Part shown: piece by piece, positions 33,131 to 45,176 of the stretch | Numbering within the stretch: the first letter of the stretch is position 1 | Layout of the letters: every line of letters starts with the position of its first letter | Assembly: GCA_947179485.1 (NCBI GenBank) | Contig: OX359245.1 | Span: forward strand, 1,407,001-1,471,000 | Direction: 5' to 3' | From: Allacma fusca | Lineage: Eukaryota > Arthropoda > Collembola > Symphypleona > Sminthuridae | DNA length: 64,000 nucleotides | Notes under the pieces: model-generated | Told to the model about the DNA's origin: nothing | Database searches by the model: none | What the model saw: the letters and a program-made list of their open reading frames with translations, nothing else | Program-made: the position numbers and the translations under genes

Positions 33131-34280
33131 CGTGAGCGCGCCTAACTTTAAATTAACACACAAAGTGGCCAGTAATATAGAGATGAGGTGGGGCCGCCGA
33201 TGATGTTTGAATCTGGGCAGGATATAGGCTGGGGTTATACAAAGGCCCTTGTTTGCCGAGGATTGTTTTTCTTTATGAACATAACTTGTGTGGTGCTGAA
33301 ATGATTTTCACGGATGAAATGAAACCCCAGTTTTTGCATTGAGGATGCTGCGAGCAGCTTAACCTGGTATATGTAAGCAAACTTGAGAATAGATTCCGCA
33401 GAAAGGCGGACACACATTGTAAACACACACAGGAAATCTAGAAACCTTGTGTTATAAAATTTTCTCATAGTACTATGTGGTGTATAATTTTTATCTGTAA
33501 AAATTATGCTAGTTTTGAAATTGTAAAAAATGGGAAAAGTTATTTTTAGGTGTGTCTCCCAACAGCTGGAAAATTGTTTATAACTAAGTACATAGCACAT
33601 TTAATTTAATTTTATGTGTACGATATTTTTGGATTTTGGAAAGCAAGTTTAAAGCATAGTATTGGGCATTTCCTTAGCAGAAACCCTGTTTAGCTTTTAA
33701 TGGAAATTTTTTTAAGGCTATAAGATTATTAAAACATAACTAAGGATAATGCCTGAATTTTTAATAATTGTCTCTTTTGGTCATATCTTATAGCGCGGCA
33801 TGAATTTGGGATATTACGCAGTTTATTTCCTCCCTCGGTTTTAAATATAGACATAAAATTGCTTGCTACCGAAATGTTTATTTTCCACCACGCTGGCAAG
33901 GACGTTTGGCTCTCATTAGTCACACATGTATCTAAATTCAACAAGTCGAATATGATTTTCTCTGCTCAGCACCACTGTTCTTCTGCTCTATGAAACAAGG
34001 TATTGTACCTAGTTACAACGGTTGAAGAAAAATTGTTTTAATTTAGACTACTTAATTTTGTTAATTACATTTTCATTGTGTAAATAAAATATTCTACATC
34101 TCGTGCCCTAAGTCTAAATGAACTTTGACGTGGTCATCTTTCCCTCTGTACCTGCTCGTTTTACTCCGAGTTACAAGTGACAAATAATAAAATTTGATGT
34201 TGTGCGCTCTTCCAGACGAAAGCTCTGTAATACTTTCACATAAATGTGGTATCTAGATTTTAAACATTAGATAGTGTTTT
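33131..34280. other. Host intergenic DNA
   Basis: AT-rich, with chance open frames only (for example 33235-33600). No repeat ends or genes recognised. Confidence 0.35.
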
Positions 34281-34283
34281 ATC

Positions 34284-34845
34284 CAGAGATGCGCAAACGA
34301 AATAGCCTTCCTTCAAGCCTTCGAAGGCAAAAATTCAGTAAACATTTCCCCTTCAACATGTCCTAGAATGAAGCCCTCTAAAAAATCTGCCTCCGTTCAT
34401 CCTTCCTTCCAAAATACATATACTCATTTTTGCCTTCAGCCTTCTTTTATAAACAACCTTCCTTCAATTTTACAACTATAACCCGCTTAAAAACGTTTTG
34501 CACCAGCAAGAATCAGTGCATTGAAGAGAGCGGGCACACATTGTCAGTTGAGTTCTCGAATTGACTGTATTATTGCGCTAGCAGCAAAAAGTCATTGGGT
34601 ATGTTTTCACGTTATAGATATTTCATGTACCTGGAAGCCTTCATGGCCTTAGAGGGCTAATATTTAGAAACCCTTCCTTCACCATCCTTCATTTCTAGTT
34701 TTTGTGAAGGCTTCCTTCAGTCTTCAGAAAAAAGTTCCCCCATCCTTCCATTCCTTCTGCAACGTTAAGAAAGTTACCTTTCCGCCTTCAAGGAAGCCTT
34801 CTTGGGAGGCCAGCCTTCGAAGGCTGCGCATTTCCGGCCTACGGT
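34284..34845. repeat. Foldback repeat rich in CCTTCCTTC
   Basis: The left arm reads GAGATGCGCAAACGAAATAGC then CCTTCGAAGGC; the right arm in reverse reads GGAAATGCGCAGCCTTCGAAGGC. In between, CCTTCC and CTTCAAGCC words recur many times. The arrangement is that of a non-autonomous inverted-repeat element of about 560 bp, possibly hAT type. The target duplication is not clear. Confidence 0.6.
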
Positions 34846-35572
34846 ACCCAGTTGGTTGCTGAATTTGTCCAAAATGTTTGGATAAATGCTGGATTATTGT
34901 GCACATGAGGAGCTTTTGAAAATAGTTTTTGTGCTTTGTAAGCTAGCCATTCTCTAGGGTTCAAATTTCTTGTGATAAGGAAAATAAGTTTTTGGGCGCC
35001 AAAATTGAAAGCTATCTAGGTTGTAGGTGCAAAACGATAAAAAATTCATAAGACCTGTATGTCTGGTTATTTGCTTGTTCGTTAATACTAATTACTGAAC
35101 GAATTACAGCCAAATCAATTTAATTTCAGTGACATGAGGTGATTTGATTTATCACTCTTATGAACATTAATTTCACATATATATCAAAGGTAGACGACCA
35201 GAAACATTACTTGCTTTTCAAATTTAAACTTCTACATTGAAAATCTGACTAACTGTTCAGGTTGCATTAGCCTAAACTGCATTTGTATATTTTAGCTGGA
35301 GTCGAGCTACATTTTACAGAAAGTAGCCTACCGTTTTAACTCATTTACCTTTTCTTATTGTACTGATTACGCGTGTAAGTAACAGCGTCTTCATCCTTTA
35401 CCTGTGCACGGGATAATTTTTCACTTCTGTGGAAATGGGAATTGGAATTTTTCTTTTCGTGTCTAAGAAAGTGGAAGCCATGTGTAAGGTGCTCAGTGCA
35501 TGCGGTTTCCAACCCTCTATCAACCGACGAGAGCCGGTATAAGCTTCTCAGTTGTAACCTCACAAGTTAGAT
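34846..35572. other. Host intergenic DNA
   Basis: Nothing recognised beyond short chance open frames. Confidence 0.35.
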
Positions 35573-35580
35573 AATATGTG

Positions 35581-36813
35581 TAGAGCTTCTATTGGGGACA
35601 AAATTCCAGTCCCGTCCCCGTCCCGCCCGTATATTTTTTCAAAACCTTTGTCCCCAGCTCCGTCCCGACAATCCAACGGTGACAAAATCCATGTCCCCGT
35701 CCCGTCCATAAAAACCTAAAAAATCGTTGCCCTCTGTCCCGTCCCGAAAGTCGGGACATGGGGACAAAAACCTTGTCCCCGTCCCACCCCCATAAATTAA
35801 AAAAACTTTGTCCCCGGTCCCGTCCCGTCCCCAAAAGTTTTAAAAACGTTGTCCCCGGTCCCGAAAATCGGGGCATGTGAAAACTTTCTTGTCCCGTCCC
35901 TATAATTACAAAAAACAATTGTCGACAGTCTCTTCGGAAAACTTCGTACAAAAAATATTTGTGCCAAAAACATTTAAAAAACACATTTATAGAATCGTAG
36001 TTCCAAGTTTCCTCCTTAAAGCAACTTAAATTACAGCCATATTTCAACAATTATTATTAGATACTATTCTATTCTTGTTCTATATCTGTACCCAAAATTA
36101 TTCTGTCACACAAGTTTCGAATCCGTTTTCAAATACCGTGTATGATAACTTACATCAATTATGATTGTAAACATACAGTGAATTTTCTACATAGTTGTTC
36201 CCTAGGGACGACAAAATATCTGCCAAAATATTGGGATGCCACTATATCTTACTACAATGTATTGTAAATTTAATCCTAGGGAAATTTTAAACGTGCCTAT
36301 AAACATAAAGGGAATGATGTCTAAAAGGAAACCACCATATAGTAAATCACTGTATAACTTGTCTTTATTCGCATTAATGCCAAAATCTAATAATCCCAAT
36401 CATAAAACCATTATGAAGTACCAGTCATTTTTTGAGCAATAAGCTTCATTTACTACAACCGAAAATCGAAAATTTAACATTCGGGGAAATAGTGCTCACA
36501 GAATAGTTGACTCATGAGCATTAAAAGTTGAAACGTTATCCTTGTTCTGCTTTGCTTGCTCGTGCCGTTATACACACGAACAAAATGTCCCGTCCCGAAT
36601 AAAATGGGGACAATTTTTATTGTCCCCGTCCCGTCCCGAATACAATGGGGAAATTGTATTTGTCCCCGTCCCTTCCCGAATATAATGGGGGAATTTTTTT
36701 GTCCCCGTACCGTCCCGAAAACGACATGGGAACAATTTTTTGGTCCCCGGGACGTCACATCCCGGTTCGTCCAGTGTCCCGGAGGGACGTCCCCCTCCCC
36801 GGCAGAAGCTCTG
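35581..36813. mobile_element. hAT-like non-autonomous element with GTCCCCGTCCCG arms
   Basis: The left end TAGAGCTTCT and the right end AGAAGCTCTG are inverted repeats. Outside them stand AATATGTG (35573-35580) and AACATGTG (36814-36821), an 8-bp duplication with one change, as hAT elements make. Both arms are filled with GTCCCCGTCCCG or GGGACGGGG words. No transposase is present. A pogo-type MITE sits inside at 36176-36352. Confidence 0.82.
36176..36352. mobile_element. pogo/Tigger-like MITE nested in the hAT-like element
   Basis: The 177-bp unit starts CAGTGAATTTTC and ends in the inverted GTAAATCACTG, with TA on both sides (36174-36175 and 36353-36354). A related unit is at 48296-48469 and a partial one near 31213. 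The short size, CAGTG ends and TA duplication fit Tc1/mariner-pogo MITEs. Confidence 0.7.
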
Positions 36814-36958
36814 AACATGTGTATGGCATTACTAATGGTCAAGTGCAAAAACAAATAAAAAACCCCTCGTGGGCCTGTGGTTAGTTCCTCCTAAAGATCG
36901 ATGAATGGGTGTCAGGGTCGGCACGGGTACTGTTATAGCATTCGGGAATGGTTATGGG

Positions 36959-37300
36959 TAGAGCTTCTATTGGGGACAAAGTTCCTGTCCCCGGATATTT
37001 TTTTCAAGACCGTTGTCTCCAGTCCCGTCCCGGCAATCGCGACACGGTGACAAAAACCATGTCCCCGGTCCCGTCCCAAAAGTCGGGACACGGGGACAAA
37101 AACTTTGTCCCTGGTCCCGTCCCGTTCCCAAAAATTTAAAAAAACCTTGTCCCCGGTCCCGTTCCGAAAGTCGGGGCATGGGAACAAAAACCTTGTCCCC
37201 GTCCCGCCCCCAAAATTTTTAATAAACGTTGTCCCCGGTCCCGAAAATTGGGGCACATGAACAAAATTCCTGTCCTTGTACCCGTGTCCGTTCCCAGGTA
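36959..37300 (+). repeat. Partial second copy of the hAT-like element
   Basis: The sequence from TAGAGCTTCTATTGGGGACA onward closely follows the left arm of the element at 35581, in the same orientation, for about 330 bp. Then it ends in unrelated (G/T)ACCCG-rich repeat. The right arm is missing. Confidence 0.75.
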
Positions 37301-38394
37301 GTATCCATAGGTGCTTGTACCCGTTTACCCGAGTTTTACCCACAGTAGTCCCGCGCACTGAATGGATGTAACCAAATTATTGAATGTAGCCAAATCATAA
37401 CACTTACAATTACTTATTCGTACCAGTGGTTAGCACTGTTGTATGCTTTACGTTGAAAGGAACAGTGCGGTAAATTACTTGACATATTTATTAGAAGATA
37501 GTAGTAGAAGATATGTAGTGTATATCAGGAACTGATAATAAGATGATACGGTCAGATTCTGGGACATGACTACAATTATTCCCAAAAGTAAGAAGCTCAC
37601 CCAGTTATCATTGGAACCTTGGGTTTTAGTGATACTTTAATGTAATCATATGACCAATAGTCCAGTCAAATGAAAATTTCAACCCGCCACCTGTTTTACT
37701 GTTGTTTCATAACAATTGAATTTGTATTTATTCCACGTGAAATTATTTTAATCTTATGGATTTTACATAAACATGAATTTTAAAAATAAACTCTACAGTA
37801 GATACATTTTCACATGAAATGTTGGGATTGTGATTACGATTGACCTTTGAAGTTTGGTAAACACATGCGGAGTAAACAACTTGCTTACACTTTACAATTT
37901 TTGAGTTTACGCTACAAAGCAACACTTAACCAATGAATGAATTCAATTGTAATTAAATTAAATGATAGCCTTATGAAGTTGCCTGTAAACTGTCGGTCCA
38001 TTTTGTTATTCTACTCGCTTATACCAGGATGGATATTTTCAAAATTTCCTACTATAAAAATTGGTAAATTGTATTGTCTACCTATTTGAGTTAATAGGAG
38101 CAATTTTCTCCTACATTTAGAACCTACAGTAAGTAGGCCAAACGTTTTCACACATGTTCAACATTTACAATATCCTACGAATTCAAACAATTTGGCTAAC
38201 TTGCTAAATATCAATGAAAATTGATAATGCTTTGATACGCTTCTCTTTCAATTGGAATGCTTGCATACATTCTGAGTTCGCCTACCTATTTGCTTTTCTA
38301 CATTGAATTGTCCAAACCTCGAATAATCACTATTTTTCAATTGAACATGTTAAAGTACCTTGCCTATCGGTTATTCTAAATTTGGTTCAATTTT
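37301..38394. other. Host intergenic DNA downstream of receptor gene
   Basis: AT-rich, with no gene, repeat end or RNA gene recognised. Confidence 0.35.
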
Positions 38395-38651
38395 TCAGCC
38401 TGACCATTCATAAAGCCCATTTATAGACTTACAGACGTTGTATAAATCATCTGTTTGGCTAAGATACGGTTCGGCCCAAACCAAATGTACCAACATTTCT
38501 GGTTTGTGTACACAAAAAGGGTACGGTTTACTCTCCAGTTTGCGGTTCGAATAGCCACAAAATGTAAAGTGGCAGTCCATACCTACCTGTAAGAAATACG
38601 TCAAAGGATAATTTGCACTTTCGTTGAAATGGATTTAGGATACACATTCAG

Positions 38652-39032
38652 AAGGGGTCGGATTTTTGCAAATCTCCCTGGAAGATCATTTCTAAATTTC
38701 CCTGCTGAATTCTATGTCCCTGCATAAGGGACACGAGGTCCTCAACGATTTCAAAAATCCCTGCTGAAAAAAGGTCACCGAGTTTCAAAATCCCTGCTGG
38801 AAAAAATAATTTCCCGTAAGGACATTAAATCACTGCCAACTAAAATCTAAAAATCCCTGCTGGCCTAACAAATTTCCCTGAAACAAGCTATAACATTTGA
38901 ATATCTCTGCCAAAGGTCCCAGAATTTAAAAATATTAATTTCGCAGAAAGGAATCTCTTCCCATTAAGATTTTCCCTGCTAGAAATTCCCTATGAAGACT
39001 CTTCCCAGCGTCCCACAAAAATCCGACTCCTG
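38652..39032. mobile_element. hAT-like MITE in receptor intron
   Basis: This 381-bp unit begins AGGGGTCGGATTTTTG and ends in CAAAAATCCGACTCCTG. It is a sister of the unit at 46320-46704, with the same TTTCCCTGCTG and AACGATTTCAAAAATCCC internal words. Its target duplication is not readable, so this copy is older or altered at the edges. It sits between exon 4 and the presumed last exon of the receptor gene. Confidence 0.8.
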
Positions 39033-40658
39033 AGTTCAATAATTAATACAAATTCAAACCTTGCATGTTGTAAAGCATAGAGGGATGTGCGTTCGAACTC
39101 TTCCAGTGGAATCGGGCCAAATAACCACGTCCTTATGGCCATTTTGAAACTTTCAAGTGCGATCTGTTAGGTATAGAACACATAGCTGTTAGGAACTAGC
39201 TATGTGTGTGAAGGTGTATAACCTGTGCTGCACCATAATATAAATTGTGAAATTAATGTCAGATTAGATCTGCATCTAAAAAATTACCTGCACGTCTAGT
39301 TGTCCTAGAGAGTAAATCCAAGGGTTTAGAAACGACTTAATTATTACAAGAAAATTGATAGTGATTTCCAATGAAACTGTGGCTTCATTTCCAATCTACA
39401 TAATACATCATAATTCGAGTAGTATTAGAATTTAAAATATCAATTTACATGAAAAACGCAAGATAATAGTAACAGACAACAGTTGGGAGCATACCATTTT
39501 TTCATCCAATGGACCACCGTTGTACGATAATATAAGAACGAGAGGCAACGGAACCAACCCCAACACAAAGGACCCTATAATCTTGCCAGTGGTTGCAACC
39601 GCTTTGAAATTAAATTCGTTTTCAGAAATTACCTACTCGACAAAAATAATTGCCTCATACGTATTACGCATTCACAAAATACTCGCGTTTGTTTGTTGCT
39701 TCTTACAAAAGTTATTACTCTTAAGATAAACAGAAATTATTACAAATCAAACTGTGACATAATTACCGCATTTGAATTCTGCTGTTTCGACTTGTTAGCT
39801 ATTATGAAAATTCTAACATAAATAAATACAATTGCCATAAATGGGCAAAGGTATAAAGTCGAGTACGCAGTCCTCCATGGTAGTTCATTTATAAACGTAT
39901 TATCCCCACAATCAACGCTTTGAAATCCTTCCCCCGAAATGACTGAAAACCATATTAGCACGAAGGCCATGGGAAGTATCCAGCAACAGACGATAAAAGC
40001 TTTGATTCTCCCCTTGGCGACAACCTTGTCCTGCTCAAGCGGTTTCAGTATTCCAAACCAATGGGTAATCCCAATGAGTAGAAGATGCCCCATGGGAATG
40101 GGAATTCCTCCAAGTCTAGTCGATTCAATTAAAAGACTAATGCAGTGATTTTCAAATGCTTCAATTTCAAAGACAAAAGGAAACAGGGAAAAAACCACCA
40201 GGCGGAGGCCCAAGTTGACGGAATTGAAACCATCTGCTGCTGCCAGAAAAAATGAGATGTGTGCAGTTTTCGTCATTGATGGTCGAGCCCAGATGAACGA
40301 TATGGCGATGAAGAAGTTGTGGATAACTGACCCAGTCCGCAAACAGTGGTTGGTAAATCGTTGGGCCAACGTTGTCTTGGTTGGGTGAATGATGCGTTGG
40401 GAAAACGTTGGCAGCTGAAGTAGGTAATACAGCGGGCCAACTGTAGTTAAAAATTACACTGCAGACAAAACTTACTAAGTCCGGGCGCATGCTCTGAAGA
40501 TACAAATTACGCACACGAGTCTCACAGTGGCTATTTTTTCAACTAAAGCAGAGCATGTACAAACTTTGTCGGTGCCACCGATAGAATTAAGCCCGAGAGT
40601 GCAAATTATTATTTCATAATTGTGAGAATAATTTCCAGCATTTAGGAGTAATTTATAA

Positions 40659-42698
40659 ATGGGATCTAAAAGTGGATTTACTGTAGTGGAATTTGCTGGT
40701 GAAAAGTTGTTGAGTTATACCGACGTCTTGGTTAAACAAAACCCAGACTAAGTGTAGTTATCCAAAAACGTGCAAGAGCAGTAAATTGAGCAAACTTCGA
40801 ACATGCTCTGGAGCTCCTCCACATGGTAAATGGCCCAAGTTCAGTGTTAGGATTCATGGTAAATATGGTAAGTGCAATATTAAACATATTTATGAATTTT
40901 GACAAATACATTAGATAGTCTAAACTATTTAATAAATTATTATTAGTAGTTATAATAAGTGGACATTTTTAAAACAACAGACGAGTACACTACTGCTGCC
41001 GAAAACGTAAATATTTGTTAATACGAGTCAAATGCTGCTAGTTTGAGTGAATCCGCAAACTGTCAAAATACACGGAAGAAACGAAGGCGTCGCTCAAAGC
41101 AAGTCTATTCTCCGGAAAATTCTCCGAAGACCGTCGCATCTCAGAAGAACGTGGTCAAGTCGAAGAAAATTATTTTTGACAGTGATTCATCTTCCGATTA
41201 AAGCGCAAAGGGTCATTTCGATGCAGAAAATTTGACACCAGTTTTTGAAGGTAAAATTTAATTGCAAAATTTATGAATGCTTATTTTAGGAATACTTCTA
41301 GATAAAATTTACGATTTATATAATAATATGATGTAATATGATGCCCAGCTTCAAAATCAGGACAAAACTCCAAAGGACAAAACAAACTGTGTTCCGGTAA
41401 GAATAAACAACACCAACAACTGGAAAAATCAGGATTTGCTAATAATTCAAGACGAACCTTCAGGTACGCTTGTGTAAAATATCTGAATATATATTTCTGA
41501 GATTTTTTTATATTATTTTTTTTGTAATATTATTCTTTGATATTATCTATATGGAAATCATTTTTAGGACTCGATGATCAGGAGGAAGTTGGAATCCTGA
41601 CTAGTGAAAGTGAATCGGGTACGTTTCAAAGCAGTAATTATTATGGAATAATATCTACTATGAATATTATATTTATTATGTAACTTCAAAACAATGTTTT
41701 TGATAGAATCTGCACATTCGTCACATTCGCCAGACCCGGTAGGAGCAGAAGGAAGAGAAACACTTGAACCAAGAGGACAGAAACACGCACATGAGAAGCA
41801 ACATATTCAATCTCTTGACCAATATTTTCGGGAGTTTCGCCTTAAGATTTGATAAAACTATTTCAGGGCAATGAATCTGATATCGTCACTTAATTACAAT
41901 TAGTTTTTGTGTTGGAATTATTTTGATAATTAGTAATTATTTAGGCAACAATACTGGGGGAACTGCACTCTATAAAAACTGACGTTGAAATTATTCGTGC
42001 AGAGACATTGCGAAAGGGCAGATCGAACACTATTAACTGCCCTATTACAATTCCATGTACAACCGAGAATGAGCTCAAATGTGTTGAAGAACAATTGAAG
42101 GGTTCGAATTTTCGCGAGAAACTGGTAGAGAAAGGAGTGTCCGCCATTATTTTGCATTAGTTTTATAGTTTACTTAAAATATTATATATGTTTAAGTTTT
42201 GATGGTTTACCTCATCCGAAAATTTTACTTGGATTTATGCAATGCTAACTGCCTTGTTTTTTGGAACAATTGTAAAGTCATTAATACATTTAATTTTGAT
42301 TTAAGATTCAATGGTGTGCAACTATCGGTGGACATAACTGCAAATCTCATACAAAAAGAATCTTGTGTAAAGTTATTGATCAGGGATTATCTGAGAAAAT
42401 TAATTTTACCGGTAGGGGATCCAAAATTCAGTACAAGAATTTGCGCCTAAATGCTGTAGTAATAGGTAATGTATTTAAAAGTAACTTGAATTGAGAAGAT
42501 TTAATTGAATCTCAAAAACTATATTTGCGCAAATATATATATTCATTATATCACATTTTTTGAATGCCTTGTTCTTTTTTAGCCGCTGTTACTTCTACGC
42601 AAGATTGCACTGCAGCCGATGTTGAAAAGGAGTCAATGATTTTTTTTTGGTTTGCGAGGGACCGAAATGGTGGTAGGGCCAGGCGTGCCAAAGTTTAA
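40659..42698 (+). pseudogene. DUF4806-like accessory gene of the transposon, decayed
   Basis: The start MGSKSGFTVVEFAGEKLLSY and the following WPKFSV segment resemble the amino end of transposon proteins that begin with a VVEF strand. Lysine/arginine-rich and serine-rich exons follow. The 3' exons (about 41944-42160 and 42300-42698) match DUF4806: TTENELKCVEEQLKGSNF, LSEKINFTGRGSKIQYKNL, IFFWFARDRNGG. Exons are separated by GT-AG introns. In-frame stops in the exons near 41017 and 41200 and a frame change near 40750 indicate decay. Its role in transposition is not known; paired genes are common in CACTA elements. Confidence 0.65.
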
Positions 42699-42808
42699 TG
42701 GTTCTGTTTTTATTGGCAGACTACTTTTTTTTCGTATTTTGCTCTAATATTTCAAGAATATTTTTATTTATGATTAGTTTAGTAACTAATAAGAAATTGT
42801 ACACTAAC

Positions 42809-44806
42809 ATGTTTAAAACCATCAGCCCCTGTAAGCGTACATTGCATCGCCGCCGGTGTAATTTTATAAACCATCCCCTTTTGTCGATTCATTCACCTAT
42901 AAAATTAAACAGCCATGTGTCCAGCAATTTAGGGCATGCTGATACAAGTTTCTTAAGCAGTAATATCGAACCACAGACAATAGATACTGTTAATGATGAA
43001 TTAGCTGGTAGTAATTCCGAGTCACAGTCATTGTCTGAATGCACGGTGGATAATATTTCTTCTGACGACTCCTTTGAAAATGTTGTAAATTTACCCTTTT
43101 CAGAAAAACTACGACACTGGTCGGTAAACCACAATATATCGCACGATGCTGTACGAGATTTGTTGAAACTTTTATCACCAGAGATAAAAGATGAAAATCT
43201 TTGCTTAGACCCTCGCACATTACTGAAAACAAATTCTGCTAAAGCAGAAATTAGTAAAATGGAATTAGGACAATTTGCTTATTTTGGAATTGAAAATAAC
43301 GTAAGGAAACGGGTCGAGTGTGGTTTGTACCCTTGTGTTTTACCAAAGTCGCGAAGTTTCAAAAATATTGATCCGAAAAATGTGTTGTCAATTAGTGTTG
43401 GCATAGACGGTATCCCTTTAACTCGGAGTTGTAATAAACAGTTCTGGCCAATATTAGGTAAATTAGATCAATCCGTAAATTCATGTCCTTTTGTTATTGG
43501 AATATACTTTGGAAATGAAAAACCTTCATGTACTCCACTTCTAGACAATTTTGTTAAAGAATGTACTCACTTAGAACAAGTTGGAATACAAGTAGAGGGA
43601 AATCATTTCTTATTCAGAATTTCGTCTTTAGTTGCCGATGCTCCCGCAAGAAGTTTTATTAAGGGTTGTGCAACTCATAATTCCTATAGTAGTTACGAAA
43701 GATGCACTGATAAAGGCATTTGGCTTGGCAGAGTTGTTTTCACCTCAGTTACGAAATCCAAACGAACTGATGAAAGTTTTAAAATGAAAATTGACCCTGC
43801 CCACCACAAATATTCTACGCCTTTAAACAATATTCAAGTTGGGTTAGTTTCTCAAGTTCCACTTGATTATATGCATTCTTGCTGCCTAGGAGTTATGCGC
43901 AAACTATTAAATATCTGGACGAAAGGGAACTTAAAACACAGATTAGGTCGTCGGGAGATAAATGAAGCTTGCCAAAATTTAGATTTGTATCGTCAGTATA
44001 CCCCAGCTGAATTCGCGCGTAAACCTAGACATTTACGAGAACTTGATAGGTATACAGCAACGGAACTTAGAATGTTTTTATTATATATATGTCCAGTCTT
44101 GTTGCGAGATATTTTGCCTAAATCAAAGTATCAGCATTTTTTATTATTTAGCCTAGGAATATATATAATGGTGAATAATGAATTAGATTTAAATTGGAAA
44201 TTAATGGCTGGTAATTTTCTATCGAAATTTGTAACTACTGCTGCTAAATTTTACGGTCCGGAATTAGTTATTTACAATGTACATATATTGTGTCATTTAG
44301 TTGATGATTCTATCATGTTTGGTAGCTTGGATAACTGTAGTGCTTTTGCATTCGAAAATTTTATGCAAAATATTAAAAAACATATTTTGGGTAAAAACCA
44401 ATATATTGAGCAAATTGTTAACAGAATATCTGAACGAGAAAATATTTGTGGGGGAAACTTGTATCGTCTGTACCCTGACTCTGATGACAGATTAAATAAG
44501 AGAATGCGTTTAACGTGTAAGAGGGGTGATAATTGTTTTATTTCTGTCACTGGAAATGTTTTTCTAATCATTCGAAATGAAAACTTAGGATTATATACAT
44601 GCAGAAAGTTTTTGAAATCTAACGACTGTAAAAACTATCCGATGAAAAGCAGTCTATTAGGAATAAAAATTGTATGGAAGTTATCAGCTGTGGAATTTTG
44701 TGTTAGAAGTGAGGAAGTTAAAAATAAGTGTTTTTTAATACCACTTGATAATAAAAAGCAAAATGTAATGATAAGCTTTCGTACATGTGCATCCCTTGGT
44801 ACATAG
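42809..44806 (+). CDS. tnp2-like transposase
   Basis: The frame is open without a break to a stop at 44806. The start at MFKTISPCKRTLHRRRC (42809) is preferred; the frame is open upstream to 42698, where it would overlap the accessory gene. Family marks are HNISHDAVRDLLKLL, GIDGIPLTRSCNKQFWPILG, the VADAPARSFIKGC and YERCTDKG zinc segment, VPLDYMHSCCLGVMRKLL, FARKPRHLRELDRYTATELR and NVHILCHLVDD. The Asp in the first, the Asp in LDYMH and acidic residues further on are the likely catalytic ones. It cuts and joins the element ends. At about 665 residues it is near full length, so the element may be recently active. Confidence 0.85.
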   Translation: MFKTISPCKRTLHRRRCNFINHPLLSIHSPIKLNSHVSSNLGHADTSFLSSNIEPQTIDTVNDELAGSNSESQSLSECTVDNISSDDSFENVVNLPFSEKLRHWSVNHNISHDAVRDLLKLLSPEIKDENLCLDPRTLLKTNSAKAEISKMELGQFAYFGIENNVRKRVECGLYPCVLPKSRSFKNIDPKNVLSISVGIDGIPLTRSCNKQFWPILGKLDQSVNSCPFVIGIYFGNEKPSCTPLLDNFVKECTHLEQVGIQVEGNHFLFRISSLVADAPARSFIKGCATHNSYSSYERCTDKGIWLGRVVFTSVTKSKRTDESFKMKIDPAHHKYSTPLNNIQVGLVSQVPLDYMHSCCLGVMRKLLNIWTKGNLKHRLGRREINEACQNLDLYRQYTPAEFARKPRHLRELDRYTATELRMFLLYICPVLLRDILPKSKYQHFLLFSLGIYIMVNNELDLNWKLMAGNFLSKFVTTAAKFYGPELVIYNVHILCHLVDDSIMFGSLDNCSAFAFENFMQNIKKHILGKNQYIEQIVNRISERENICGGNLYRLYPDSDDRLNKRMRLTCKRGDNCFISVTGNVFLIIRNENLGLYTCRKFLKSNDCKNYPMKSSLLGIKIVWKLSAVEFCVRSEEVKNKCFLIPLDNKKQNVMISFRTCASLGT

Positions 44807-45176
44807 TTTTAAAATATAATTGTATGTACTGTGCGACTTAATGACTAAAAATTTTGCAAAATAAATACTACTCACGATACATGGAATATACTTATTGCAA
44901 ATAATCGATCATATTGCATTTCATAACAATTACATCAAAAGGGAAATAACCGTTTTAAAAGCGTTGGGTTAATGCTGGGCACAAGTTAGTTGACCAACGT
45001 CTGACCAACGTTGCGCCAACGGACACTTGCGCGGTTGGGCCAACCGTTTCAAAACAACGTTGGGCCAACATTGGTTTGCGGACTGGGGAAATTCCACAAA
45101 CAATCAGAATTGGGGGCAGTATGTATGGGTAAACTGTTTTCTGAAAGTAGCTACTTGTGTCACTGCTAGGATCCAT

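Larger units (their letters stand above)
40331..45087 (+). mobile_element. tnp2-like (CACTA/EnSpm-type) DNA transposon, 4757 bp
   Basis: The ends CCCAGTCCGCAAAC are inverted repeats (40331-40344 and 45074-45087), and each end carries subterminal GTTGGGCCAACGTTG words, a habit of CACTA elements. The dinucleotide GA lies outside both ends (40329-40330 and 45088-45089). Removing the element and one GA joins the receptor frame exactly, which proves both borders. Inside are an accessory gene (about 40659-42698) and an open transposase frame (to 44806). The superfamily is called from the transposase; the terminal bases are not the classic CACTA. Confidence 0.9.
38395..45176 (-). pseudogene. Class A G-protein-coupled receptor gene, exon 1 split by a transposon
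   Basis: A seven-helix rhodopsin-type receptor is encoded on the minus strand. Exon 1 starts MDPSSDTSSYFQKT at 45176, runs to 45090, is interrupted by the transposon at 40331-45087, and resumes at 40330 to 39767. Across the insertion ILPPILIVCG continues in frame as ISVIHNFFIAISF, forming helix 1. Further marks are LAAAD (helix 2), the helix-3 Cys in FENHC, ITHWFGILKPL in place of DRY, and loop-2 DCGDN. Exon 2 (39632-39495) has helix 6 (GSFVLGLVPLPLVLILSY), exon 3 (39395-39288) has NPWIY of helix 7, and exon 4 (39163-39060) the following tail. GT-AG borders and phases agree. The last exon at about 38395-38600 is uncertain in frame; a MITE lies in the preceding intron. Ligand unknown. The insertion should abolish the normal product in this allele. 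Confidence 0.88.

Noticed and set aside
33235-33600. 121-codon minus-strand frame
   Set aside because: Composition is that of translated AT-rich intergenic DNA; no supporting feature.
35589-37358. Several open frames on both strands rich in Gly, Thr, Pro and Arg
   Set aside because: They come from the GTCCCCGTCCCG repeat arms of a non-autonomous element.
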